Assembly (NCBI RefSeq): GCF_024437745.1 | Contig: NZ_JANFNY010000003.1 | Location: 1-64,000, forward strand | Source: Roseomonas sp. GC11 | Lineage (GTDB): Bacteria > Pseudomonadota > Alphaproteobacteria > Acetobacterales > Acetobacteraceae | Reading direction: 5' to 3' | Length of the DNA: 64,000 nucleotides | Part shown: in pieces, positions 35,150 through 43,459 of the stretch | How the letters are laid out: each line of letters opens with the position of its first letter | Numbering within the stretch: position 1 is the stretch's first letter | The notes under the pieces: generated by a model | Databases searched by the model: none | What the model saw: only the letters and a program-made list of their open reading frames with translations | Told to the model about the DNA's origin: nothing | Made by a program: the position numbers and the translations under genes

Positions 35150-36418
35150 ATGGATCAGGCGATGCCCTGGGGCGGCGCGGCCGGGGAGGGGGGCGGCGGG
35201 TGGCGCGGCCCGCTGTCCGGGCTGCGCGTGCTGGACCTGACGCGGGTGCTGGCCGGCCCGCTGGCGGCGCAGTTCCTGGCCGATCTGGGGGCCGAGGTGC
35301 TGAAGCTGGAGGCGCCGGGGCGCGGCGGCGAGACCCGCGGCTTCGCCCCCTTCCTGGAGGGGGAGAGCCATTACTTCCTGGCGCTGAACCGCGGCAAGCG
35401 CAGCATGGTGGTGGATCTGCGCCAGCCTGAGGGGGCCGCGATCCTGCGCGAGCTGGCGAGTGGGGCGGATGTGCTGATCGAGAATTTCCGCCCCGGCGTG
35501 ATGGAGCGCCTGGGCCTTGGCGCCGCCGCGCTGATGGCGCGCAATCCCCGCCTGATCTATTGCGCCATCAGCGGCTTCGGCCTCACCGGCCCGCTGGCCG
35601 GGGCGCCCTCCTTCGACATCGTGACGCAGGCGATGACCGGCGTCATGAGCGTCAACGGCGCCCGGGGCGGGCCACCGGTGAAGCTCGGCCTGCCGGTGGG
35701 CGACATGTCGGGGGGTATTTTCGGCGCGCTCGGCATCCTGGCCGCCCTGCACGAGCGCGCGGCGACAGGGCGTGGCCGGCTGGTCGATGCCAGCCTGTAT
35801 GACGGCACCCTGTCGCTGCTGGGTTATCTCTCGCAGCTGGCCTTCATCACCGGGGAGGATCCACGGCCCATGGGCTCGGCCCATCCCAGCGTGGTGCCCT
35901 ATGACGCCTTCCCGGCGGCGGATGGCACCATCGTCATCGCCTGCCTGGCGGACCATTTCTGGCCACGCCTCTGCGCCGCGCTGGGCTGCGCGGAATGGGG
36001 GCTGGATCCGGGGCTTGTCACCATGGCCCAGCGGCAGGCCCGCCGGGAGGAGATCGAGCCCCGCATTGCCGCCATCACCCGCACGCGGCGCGTCACCGAA
36101 TGGGAGGCGATCCTGGCGGCGCATGACATCCCGCATGCCCCCGTGCTCGGCGTGCGGGAGGCGCTGGCGCATCCGCATGCCCGGGCACGGGAGATGGTGG
36201 TGGAGGTGACGCATGCCCGGTTGGGGCCGCTGCCGGTGCTGGGCCGCCCCATCAAATTCCCCGGCAGCCCGCAGGCACCCCTGGCCGCGCCGCCGGTGCT
36301 GGGCCAGCACACGGCGGATATCCTGCGCCATGGCCTGCATTACTCCGAAGAGCGGATCCGCGCCCTGGGTGAGCGCGGCGTTATCGGGTTGGCGGAGCAG
36401 GAGGAGGCCACGCCATGA
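35150..36418 (+). CDS. CaiB/BaiF CoA-transferase (class III)
   Basis: A 422-residue CoA-transferase. LSGLRVLDLTRVLAGPLAAQFLADLGAEVLKLEAP is the conserved opening and the Asp in VGDMSGGIFG is the likely catalytic residue that forms the acyl-enzyme anhydride. It moves CoA from a donor acyl-CoA to a carboxylic acid. GGGAGGAG precedes the ATG. As the last gene of the operon it gives the cluster a second route to CoA activation beside the AMP-forming ligase. Confidence 0.92.
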   Translation: MDQAMPWGGAAGEGGGGWRGPLSGLRVLDLTRVLAGPLAAQFLADLGAEVLKLEAPGRGGETRGFAPFLEGESHYFLALNRGKRSMVVDLRQPEGAAILRELASGADVLIENFRPGVMERLGLGAAALMARNPRLIYCAISGFGLTGPLAGAPSFDIVTQAMTGVMSVNGARGGPPVKLGLPVGDMSGGIFGALGILAALHERAATGRGRLVDASLYDGTLSLLGYLSQLAFITGEDPRPMGSAHPSVVPYDAFPAADGTIVIACLADHFWPRLCAALGCAEWGLDPGLVTMAQRQARREEIEPRIAAITRTRRVTEWEAILAAHDIPHAPVLGVREALAHPHARAREMVVEVTHARLGPLPVLGRPIKFPGSPQAPLAAPPVLGQHTADILRHGLHYSEERIRALGERGVIGLAEQEEATP

Positions 36419-36426
36419 TCAGGTGA

Positions 36427-36445
36427 TTTTATTGTCATAATAAAA
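36427..36445. promoter_or_regulatory. AT-rich dyad downstream of CoA-transferase
   Basis: TTTTATT (36427-36433) and AATAAAA (36439-36445) form a perfect 7-bp dyad with spacer GTCAT, just past the CoA-transferase stop. It could be an operator for the following IclR gene or a weak terminator; it is far more AT-rich than its surroundings. Confidence 0.35.
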
Positions 36446-36587
36446 CTTGGGCATCAAAATGCGCCCCGGCAATCGCCGTTCAGACGGCCTGCGTGGCGCG
36501 ACTGCGGGAGACCGGAAAGGCAGCCCGCCGCCACCCGGCGGACTGCCCGGAACGCGGTGCTTTGCGCCTGCCGGCGCACAGGCTACA

Positions 36588-36602
36588 TTCCGCATACGGG
36601 AA
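36588..36602. promoter_or_regulatory. IclR-type operator candidate
   Basis: TTCCGCATACGGGAA is an almost perfect inverted repeat of the TTCCG-N-CGGAA kind bound by many IclR-family proteins. It lies 18 bp before the start codon of the second IclR gene, so autoregulation is the simplest reading. Confidence 0.5.
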
Positions 36603-36619
36603 ACTCTTCGGGATATCGA

Positions 36620-37432
36620 ATGGACACCGCCCTTCCCGCCCCCGAACGCGATCCCGCCGGGCAGCGCGATGTGGGCGCCGTCATCCACGCCATCCGCATC
36701 CTCCAGCATCTGGCGGGCGCCAGCGGCCCGCTCGGCGTCGCGGCCGTGGCGCGCGGCACCGGCATCAGCCCCAGCAGCTGCTTCAACATCCTGCGCACCC
36801 TGACGCGGGCGCGCTTCGTTGCCTTCCGGGACAGTGACAAGACCTACACGCTGGGCCTGGCCGTGGCCGAACTGGCGGCGGGGCTGATCGGCGTCAGCCA
36901 TGCCGAGCTGATCCGCCCCGAGTTGGAGCGGCTGGCGCTGAACTACGACATGCTGATCGTGCTGTGGCGCGTCACCGGCGATGGCCACATCGTGCTGATC
37001 GACCGCGCCCACAGCCACACGGCAGTGCGCGTGGAAATGCGCCTGGGGCTGCGGCTGCCGATGCTGGTGGGCGCGGTGGGGCGCTGCGTCGCCGCCGCGC
37101 TTGACCTGCCGGCGGATGAACTGCGCCGCCGCTTCGCCGCCCTGCGCTGGCAGGCGCCCCCCAGCTTCGAAGCCTATCTGGCCGATGTGGCGGCCGCCCG
37201 CACGCAGGGCTGGAGCCTCGACCACGGCAATCTCTACCGCGGCCTCATCACCGTGGGCGCGCTGGTGCGTGACCGCAACGGGCAGCCGCGCTTCGGCCTC
37301 AGCGGCATCACCATCGCCGGGCAGCATCCGCCCGAGGTCTTCGCCCGGCTTGGCGGGGAGCTGCGCGAGGTCGCGGCCTTTACCGGCAAGGCGCTGTTTC
37401 CGCTGGGGCATCCACCTCAGAATACGGAATGA
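36620..37432 (+). CDS. IclR-family transcriptional regulator
   Basis: A 270-residue regulator. The winged helix covers VIHAIRILQHLAGASGPLGVAAVARGTGISPSSCFNILRTL at about residues 21-61; the effector domain has LVGAVGRCVAAA. No strong ribosome-binding site precedes the ATG at 36620. It may control the upstream operon, the downstream Bug gene or itself. It differs clearly from the IclR protein at 30.4-31.2 kb, so the two are not recent duplicates. Confidence 0.9.
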   Translation: MDTALPAPERDPAGQRDVGAVIHAIRILQHLAGASGPLGVAAVARGTGISPSSCFNILRTLTRARFVAFRDSDKTYTLGLAVAELAAGLIGVSHAELIRPELERLALNYDMLIVLWRVTGDGHIVLIDRAHSHTAVRVEMRLGLRLPMLVGAVGRCVAAALDLPADELRRRFAALRWQAPPSFEAYLADVAAARTQGWSLDHGNLYRGLITVGALVRDRNGQPRFGLSGITIAGQHPPEVFARLGGELREVAAFTGKALFPLGHPPQNTE

Positions 37433-37539
37433 TATTTTCCTGGCTGAATATCACGCTTTGCGCATGACAGGCGCCCGCGCATCGGCTCAACTCCGGCGGG
37501 AATGGCCCCGGCGAGAGGGCCATCGCGGAGGAAAACGTC

Positions 37540-38553
37540 ATGAAGGACCTGGATCGCCGCACCCTGCTGCGCGGCATCGGGCTGGGCGCCGCGCTGGGGG
37601 CGGGGCTGCCGCCCCTCCCCGCGCGCGCCAGCGCGCCCCCCGCCTGGCGGCCCAGCCAGCCGGTGCGCATCATCGTCCCCGCCGCCTCGGGTGGCACCAC
37701 CGACATCATGGGCCGGCTGCTCGGCCAGCACATCACCCAGAACTGGGGCCAGCCGGGGGTGGTGGAGAACAAATCCGGCGCCGGCGGCACAATCGGCACC
37801 GCCGAGGTGGTGCGCTCCAGGCCGGATGGGCACACCATCCTGCTCGGCAATATCGGGCCGCAGGCCATCGCCTATTCGCTGTTCCGCAGCCTGCCCTACC
37901 GGGCGGACCAGCTGATCCCCGTCTCCAACATGATCCGCGGGCCGAATGTGCTGGTGGTGCACCCGTCCCTGCCGGTGGAATCGGCGAAGGATTTCATCGC
38001 CTATCTGCGCGACCATCCAGGCAGGCTCAGCTACGGCACGCCGGGCATCGGCCAGTCGCCGCATCTCTCGGCGGTGTGGTTCACCCAGCTGACCGGCACG
38101 CGCGCCACGGCGGTGCATTACCGCGGCGCGGGCCCCTCGATGATGGGGCTGGTGGCGGGCGAGGTGCAGTTCAGCCTGGACAACCTGACCAGCGCGATGA
38201 CCCAGGTGCGCGAGGGCCGCGCGCGCGCGCTCGGCGTGACCAGCGCCGAGCGCAACCCGCAGCTGCCGCACCTGCCGCCGCTGCGCGAGGTGCTGCCGGA
38301 ACTGGCCAGCTACGAGGTGAACACCTGGTTCGGTGCCTTCTACCCCGCCGGCACGCCGGATCCCGTCGTCCAGGCGCTGAACGGGCAGATCAAGGCGCTG
38401 CTGGAACAGCCGGAGACGCGGCAGCGCTTCGCCGAGATGGGCGGTGAACCCGCCTATGGCACGCCCGCCGCATACGCCGCCTTCGTCGCCGGCGAGACGG
38501 AGAAATGGGGCGCCGTGCTGAAGCGCGAGGGGCTGCAGCTCGACGCCGGGTAA
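37540..38553 (+). CDS. Bug-family tripartite tricarboxylate receptor
   Basis: A 337-residue periplasmic binding protein with a Tat-like leader (DRRTLLRGIGLGAALGAGL). WRPSQPVRIIVPAASGGTTDIMGR and GVVENKSGAGGTIGTAEV mark the family. It stands alone on the plus strand after the second IclR gene; an inverted repeat GATATT/AATATC (37431-37452) covers the IclR stop and the start of the gap. A convergent hairpin terminator follows. Confidence 0.92.
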   Translation: MKDLDRRTLLRGIGLGAALGAGLPPLPARASAPPAWRPSQPVRIIVPAASGGTTDIMGRLLGQHITQNWGQPGVVENKSGAGGTIGTAEVVRSRPDGHTILLGNIGPQAIAYSLFRSLPYRADQLIPVSNMIRGPNVLVVHPSLPVESAKDFIAYLRDHPGRLSYGTPGIGQSPHLSAVWFTQLTGTRATAVHYRGAGPSMMGLVAGEVQFSLDNLTSAMTQVREGRARALGVTSAERNPQLPHLPPLREVLPELASYEVNTWFGAFYPAGTPDPVVQALNGQIKALLEQPETRQRFAEMGGEPAYGTPAAYAAFVAGETEKWGAVLKREGLQLDAG

Positions 38554-38561
38554 GCACGCCG

Positions 38562-38585
38562 CCGGGAGGGCACGCGCCCTCCCGG
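38562..38585. terminator. Bidirectional hairpin between convergent genes
   Basis: CCGGGAGGGC (38562-38571) and GCCCTCCCGG (38576-38585) form a perfect 10-bp stem with loop ACGC, the same loop as the hairpin at 34078-34101. It fills the 41-bp gap between the convergent Bug and LivK-type genes. Confidence 0.6.
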
Positions 38586-38594
38586 ATGCGCCTC

Positions 38595-39821
38595 TCAGCC
38601 TCTGACGAGCGGGCAGCCACCTTCGGAAAGCGGGCGGAAGGCCTCCTCGGCGGGCGTGGTCTGCACCAGTTTCAGCAGGTCCCAGGGGCCCTGGGATTCG
38701 GTGGGCTTCTTGGTCTCGAACAAATGCACGTCGTGCAGGTGCCGGCCATCGGGGCGCAGCCGGCCCGCGCCAAAGGCGTCGTCATCGCTCGGCATGCGCT
38801 GCATCACCTCGATCGCCGCGCGGCCGGATTCCTTGGCGCGCGCCGGCCCCAGTTCAGCCACCGCCTTGAGATAATGCGTGACCGCCGAATAGTTCCCGGC
38901 ATGGGTCTGGTTCGGGTAGTTGTCCGGCGTCAGCGGCAGGACACGCTTCGTGAAGGCGCGGGTGCGCTCATTGAGGTCCCAGTAGAAGCTTTCCGTCAGC
39001 AGCAGGCCCTGCGCCATCTCCAGCCCCAGCGCCTTCACGTCGTTGACGAAGCCGACGGTGCCGAGCAGCTTCTGCCCGCGCCGCACCAGGCCGAATTCGT
39101 GGCTCTGCTTGACGCAGGTGATGAAGTCCGAGCCGCCATTGGCGAAGGCCACCACCTTGGCGCGGCTCTGCGAAGCCTGCAGCAGGAAAGGCGAGAAATC
39201 CATCGTGCCCGGAAAGGGGTGGCGGATCGTGCCCAGCACCCTGCCGCCTTCCGCCTTCACGAAATTCGTCAGGTCACGCTCCATCTGGTGGCCGAAGGCC
39301 ATATCGGCGCCGATGATGAAGAAGGTGTCCGCCCCGGCGCGCACCGTGGCGATGCCGGAGGAGCGGCAGAGCATGTAGGTGTCGTAGGTCCAGTGCACCG
39401 TGTTGGGGCTGCAGGACTTGCCGGTCAGCTCGGCGGTGACGGCGCCGGTGTTGAGATGGATCCTGTCCTTCTCGCGGCACAGCCCGTTCAGGGCGAGGGC
39501 GATGGAGGAGTTGTTGACCTCCAGCACGACATCGACACCGGCGCGGTCGAACCACTCGCGCGTGATGCCCATGCCGATATCGGGCTTCTGCTGGTGGTCG
39601 GCCTGCAGCACCTCGACATTGATGCCGCGCGCGGTGATGCCGGAATCCATCACCGCCTGCCGGACGCAGGCCACGGCGGTGGGGCCGGAGAGATGACGGT
39701 AAGGCCCGGAGAAATCCCCCAGCACCGCGAGGCGGATGGTGGGGTTACCCTGGGCACGGGCGGCGCCTGCGGCAAGGGGGGCCGCGGCCGCGCCCAGCAG
39801 GAACTGGCGGCGTTGCAACAT
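38595..39821 (-). CDS. ABC substrate-binding protein, LivK/family 6 type
   Basis: A 408-residue periplasmic receptor with a Tat-like leader (RRQFLLGAAAAPLAAGAA). IRLAVLGDFSGPYRHLSGPT is the usual opening of branched-chain amino acid-type receptors, many of which bind aromatic or other acids. It ends the nine-gene operon; no LivHMGF genes are near. Since the operon also has a Bug receptor, two transport systems may serve one pathway. Confidence 0.9.
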   Translation of the reverse strand: MLQRRQFLLGAAAAPLAAGAARAQGNPTIRLAVLGDFSGPYRHLSGPTAVACVRQAVMDSGITARGINVEVLQADHQQKPDIGMGITREWFDRAGVDVVLEVNNSSIALALNGLCREKDRIHLNTGAVTAELTGKSCSPNTVHWTYDTYMLCRSSGIATVRAGADTFFIIGADMAFGHQMERDLTNFVKAEGGRVLGTIRHPFPGTMDFSPFLLQASQSRAKVVAFANGGSDFITCVKQSHEFGLVRRGQKLLGTVGFVNDVKALGLEMAQGLLLTESFYWDLNERTRAFTKRVLPLTPDNYPNQTHAGNYSAVTHYLKAVAELGPARAKESGRAAIEVMQRMPSDDDAFGAGRLRPDGRHLHDVHLFETKKPTESQGPWDLLKLVQTTPAEEAFRPLSEGGCPLVRG

Positions 39822-39898
39822 TCTCGTTTTTCTCCCTGTTGTTCAGGCGCCGAGGCATTCTCCGGCCCGGCGCGCAGCCCTGAAAGCCCATGATCCGC

Positions 39899-40810
39899 TC
39901 AGACCGGATCCCAGGCGAAGACATCCGCGCTGCGGTCGAGCGGCATGAACTGCGCCCTGAGCGCAGGCAGCGCGTGCTCGGCGATCAGCTCCGGCGTCCA
40001 GCCTTCCGAACGGTGCGCGCTGCGCACCGGGCGGGGCTGGTTGAACAGAAAAATCTCGTTGTTGCGGGCAGCGAAGATCTGCCCGGTCACGTCCCTGGCC
40101 GCATCGCTGGCGAGGAAGACGGCGAGCGGGGCGTTCTTCTCCGGCGTCATGCGCTTCAGCTTCTCGACGCGCGCCTTCTGTTCCGGCGTCTCGGCCGGAA
40201 TGGAACTGGTCATGCGGCTCCAGGCGAAGGGCGCGATGCAGTTGGAGCGCACGCCGAAGCGCTGCATGTCGAGTGCGATGGATTTCGACAGCGCGGCGAT
40301 GCCGAGCTTGGCCGCCGAGTAATTGGCTTGGCCGAAATTGCCGACGAGACCAGAGGTCGAGGTCATGTGCACATAGGCGCCCGAGCCCTGCGCGCGGAAA
40401 TGCTCCGCCGCCGCGCGGGAGACGAAGAAGCTGCCATTCAGGTGCACATTGATGACAGACAGCCATTCCTCCGGCGTCGTCTTGTGGAAGATCTGGTCGC
40501 GCAGGATGCCGGCATTGTTGACGACGATGTCGACGCGGCCGAAGGTTTCGATCGCGGTGCCGACGATGCGCTTCGCACTCTCCCAGTCGGAGACGCTGTC
40601 GGTGTTGACCACCGCCTGCCCGCCGCGCTGTTCGATGATGGCGCGGGTCTGCTGGCCGGGGGTGGCCGAGGTCTCGCCCTCACCGGTGAGCGAGGCGCCG
40701 ATGTCGTTCACCACCACCTTCGCCCCTGCCAGCGCCATGGCCAGCGCGATCTCGCGCCCGATGCCGCCCCCCGCGCCGGTGACGATCGCGACCTTGCCTT
40801 CAAGCATCAT
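39899..40810 (-). CDS. SDR family 3-hydroxyacyl-CoA dehydrogenase-like protein
   Basis: A 303-residue SDR similar to the dehydrogenase part of peroxisomal multifunctional enzyme 2. TGAGGGIGREIA binds the cofactor, NNAGIL is intact, and catalytic Ser (HMTSTSG), Tyr and Lys (YSAAK) are all present. It would oxidise a 3-hydroxyacyl-CoA to the 3-oxoacyl-CoA with NAD. Its place beside thiolase-like and MaoC genes agrees with a beta-oxidation step. Confidence 0.88.
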   Translation of the reverse strand: MMLEGKVAIVTGAGGGIGREIALAMALAGAKVVVNDIGASLTGEGETSATPGQQTRAIIEQRGGQAVVNTDSVSDWESAKRIVGTAIETFGRVDIVVNNAGILRDQIFHKTTPEEWLSVINVHLNGSFFVSRAAAEHFRAQGSGAYVHMTSTSGLVGNFGQANYSAAKLGIAALSKSIALDMQRFGVRSNCIAPFAWSRMTSSIPAETPEQKARVEKLKRMTPEKNAPLAVFLASDAARDVTGQIFAARNNEIFLFNQPRPVRSAHRSEGWTPELIAEHALPALRAQFMPLDRSADVFAWDPV

Positions 40811-40849
40811 GCGTTGGATTCCTTGCGTATCCTGTGAGCACTGACAAAC

Positions 40850-41242
40850 TCAGACCGGGCTGAACATCGGCACGGGGTAGCCATCGCCCTCGCTGGGCTG
40901 GAACACCAGCCGGACCTCCTGGCCGATGCGGAGCGCATCGAAGTCGCAGCCGATGATGTTGGTCATCATGCGCGGCCCTTCCGCCAGCTCCACATAGGCG
41001 ATGGCATAGGGCAGCTTCGCGCGCATGATGCTGAAGCTGTAGATCGTGCCGCGGCCGCTGGCCTGCACCCATTCCACCTCCCCCTCATCGGAGAAAGGGC
41101 AGATGGGGCGGGGCGGGTAATGCGCCTGTCCGGTCCGCGTGTTGCGGCCGATCAGCAGCTTGCCCTCGCGCGCGGCTTCCCAGAAACGCAGCGTGGAAGG
41201 GTCGGGCGTGGGCGAAGGGGGAATGCGGTCGGTCATGCTCAC
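40850..41242 (-). CDS. DUF35/OB-fold protein lacking zinc-ribbon cysteines
   Basis: A 130-residue partner protein of thiolase-like enzymes. The HYPPRPICP segment and the following OB-fold (GRGTIYSFSIM, PYAIAYVELAEGPRM) are typical of DUF35. The rubredoxin-like zinc ribbon should have four Cys; here only Cys48 remains, with Asn34, Thr37 and Ser51 at the other positions, so zinc binding is unlikely. It overlaps the thiolase-like gene by 4 bp, and such pairs form complexes in steroid side-chain breakdown. Confidence 0.85.
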   Translation of the reverse strand: MSMTDRIPPSPTPDPSTLRFWEAAREGKLLIGRNTRTGQAHYPPRPICPFSDEGEVEWVQASGRGTIYSFSIMRAKLPYAIAYVELAEGPRMMTNIIGCDFDALRIGQEVRLVFQPSEGDGYPVPMFSPV

Positions 41243-42411
41243 AGCCTTTCCAGCACCAGGGTCGCGCTGGCATGGCGAGTGCCGATCGAACCGCCCGTGC
41301 CATGCGCCAGCGCGAGATCGCAGTTCTTCACCTGCACGGCGGGGTGCGCCTCACCGCGCAATTGCCGCACCGCCTCGATCACCTTGGTGATTCCGCCGCG
41401 ATTGGCCGGGTGGTTGTTGCAGAGGCCGCCGCCATCGGTGTTGAAGGGCAGCCGGCCGACACCGGAAATCAGGTTGCCATCAGCGACGAATTTGCCGCCC
41501 TCGCCCTGCGCGCAGAAACCCAGATCCTCCAGCTGCAGCAGAACCGTGATGGTGAAGCTGTCATAGATGCTGGCATATTTGATGTCGGCCGGGGTCACGC
41601 CGGCCTCGGCGAAAGCGCGGGCGCCGGAATGGCGGGCACCGGTATAGGTGAGGTCGATACGGCCGCCCTCCTGGTGCTTGACCGCCTCGCCCGCACCGCG
41701 CACCGAGATCAGGGGACGCTTCAGCGTGCGGGCGATCTCCGGGCTGGTCACCACCAGCGCGCCGCCGCCATCACTGATCACGCAGCAATCGAGCCGGTGC
41801 AGCGGGTCGGCCACCAGGGGCGAGTTCAAAACCTCCTCGACGGTGACAAGCTTGCGCAGCATGGCGTGTTCATTGTGCTGCGCGTGGTGGCTGGCAGCGA
41901 CCTTGATCCAGGCGAGTTGCTCTGAGGTGGTGCCGAACTCATGCATATGCCGCCGCGCGCACATGGCATACATATTGGCGATGGCGGCGCCATAGGGATA
42001 TTCGAACTGCACATCCGGCTGTGACGGATTGCCGGCGCGCGGCGCGGTGCCGGTGGCCTGGCCCTCGGAGCGTGGGCGCCCGGCCAGCGTGATCAGCGCC
42101 ACGCTGCACTTGCCGAGCGCGATGGCCTCCGCCGCATGCGCCACATGCGCGAGGTAGGAGCAGCCGCCAAGATCCGTGGCGTCCACATGCTTCAGCTTCG
42201 TCAGGCCCAGATAATCGGCCATGCTGAGCGGGCCCATGCCGGGGGCGTCACCGGCGCAGAAATAACCATCCACGTCGCCCCGCGTCAGCCCCGCATCACG
42301 CAGCGCACCCAGCGCCACCTCGGCATGCAACTGCGCCACGCTCTTATTCTCGGCCTTGCGGGTCGGGTGCTCATAGGCGCCCATGATGCAGGCCTTGCCT
42401 CGGATGCTCAC
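41239..42411 (-). CDS. Thiolase-like (lipid-transfer protein/SCP2-type) enzyme
   Basis: A 390-residue thiolase-fold protein. Cys84 in LGGCSYLAHV lies at about the place of the thiolase nucleophile and His334 in NNHPANRGG matches the conserved His. The second thiolase Cys is replaced by His370 (AHGTGGSIG), as in SCP2-type and Ltp proteins, some of which are retro-aldolases that cleave hydroxyacyl-CoA. Coupling to a DUF35 gene supports either a thiolase or a retro-aldolase. Confidence 0.87.
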   Translation of the reverse strand: MSIRGKACIMGAYEHPTRKAENKSVAQLHAEVALGALRDAGLTRGDVDGYFCAGDAPGMGPLSMADYLGLTKLKHVDATDLGGCSYLAHVAHAAEAIALGKCSVALITLAGRPRSEGQATGTAPRAGNPSQPDVQFEYPYGAAIANMYAMCARRHMHEFGTTSEQLAWIKVAASHHAQHNEHAMLRKLVTVEEVLNSPLVADPLHRLDCCVISDGGGALVVTSPEIARTLKRPLISVRGAGEAVKHQEGGRIDLTYTGARHSGARAFAEAGVTPADIKYASIYDSFTITVLLQLEDLGFCAQGEGGKFVADGNLISGVGRLPFNTDGGGLCNNHPANRGGITKVIEAVRQLRGEAHPAVQVKNCDLALAHGTGGSIGTRHASATLVLERL

Positions 42412-42438
42412 CGGCTTTTCCTTCTGCTGTCCCCGGGA

Positions 42439-43434
42439 TCACTGGACACTGATGTTGCCCGCCCGCGCCACATCGGCCCAGCGGGTGATTTCCTGCGCAA
42501 TGAAACTGGCGAAGGCTTCCGGCGTGGAGCCACCCTGTGGCGTGAGCGCCGGCGGCTGGGCGGCAAAGGCCGCGATCCGCTCCGCCCATTCGGCACTGCC
42601 CACCACCGCATTCATGGCGGCACCCAGTTTCGTGATGACGGGCGCCGGCGTCGCCGCGGGAGCCTGCACGCCGAACCAGGCCGTGGCATCGAAATCGGCG
42701 AGTCCGCATTCGATCAGTGTCGGCACATCGGGCAGCAGCGCCACACGCGCGCGGCTGGTCACCGCCAGGGCACGGATCTGCCCCTCGCGCACAAAGTTCA
42801 GCGCGGAGGGGATATTGTCCATCGCCGTCTGGATGCGGCCGGCGACCAGTTCCGTCAGCATCGGGCCGGACCCGCGATAGGGCACATGGGTGACGTCGAT
42901 GCCCGTGCGCACCTTCACCAGTTCCATGCAGGCATGCGGGCTGCCGCCAATGCCGGAGGTGCCGTAATTCAGCCGGCCCGGTGCCCTGCGCGCCGCCTCG
43001 ACCATGGCCTGGAAACTGGCGAAGCCCGATTCCCTCGATGCCAGAACGAGATTCGGCACGCGCACCGCGAGCCCCACCGCCGCGAGATCCTGCGGCCTGT
43101 AAGGCATGGAGGCACCATAGGCGGCATAGTTGATGGCCGCCGTGCCGATCGAGCACATCACCAGCGTATAGCCGTCGGGCGCCGATTTCGCGACCGCGTC
43201 GGCGCCGATATTGCCACCCGCCCCGCCGCGATTCTCCACCACCACAGACTGCCCGATCCGCGCCGCGAGGCGCTCCGCCAGCAGCCGTCCCATCAGGTCG
43301 GTCGTGCCGCCAGGGGGAAAGGGGATGATCATGCGCAGGGGCCGCGCGGGCCAGGATTCGGCCGCGCGCGCCATGGCGGGCAGCAGCCCGGCCGCGGCCA
43401 GTCCCAGAGCCGCACGCCTGTTCAGGACGCTCAT
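42439..43434 (-). CDS. Bug-family tripartite tricarboxylate receptor
   Basis: A 331-residue periplasmic binding protein with a short leader (NRRAALGLAAAGLLPAMARA). WPARPLRMIIPFPPGGTTDLMGR and VVVENRGGAGGNIGADAVA are diagnostic. The ATG at 43434 is chosen over the longer frame because it puts the twin-arginine leader at the N-terminus. It is embedded in the CoA-ester operon between the acyl-CoA dehydrogenase and thiolase-like genes, a strong sign that it recognises the operon's substrate. Confidence 0.92.
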   Translation of the reverse strand: MSVLNRRAALGLAAAGLLPAMARAAESWPARPLRMIIPFPPGGTTDLMGRLLAERLAARIGQSVVVENRGGAGGNIGADAVAKSAPDGYTLVMCSIGTAAINYAAYGASMPYRPQDLAAVGLAVRVPNLVLASRESGFASFQAMVEAARRAPGRLNYGTSGIGGSPHACMELVKVRTGIDVTHVPYRGSGPMLTELVAGRIQTAMDNIPSALNFVREGQIRALAVTSRARVALLPDVPTLIECGLADFDATAWFGVQAPAATPAPVITKLGAAMNAVVGSAEWAERIAAFAAQPPALTPQGGSTPEAFASFIAQEITRWADVARAGNISVQ

Positions 43435-43459
43435 TCTTTTTCCTCCCCTGGGGCTGCTC

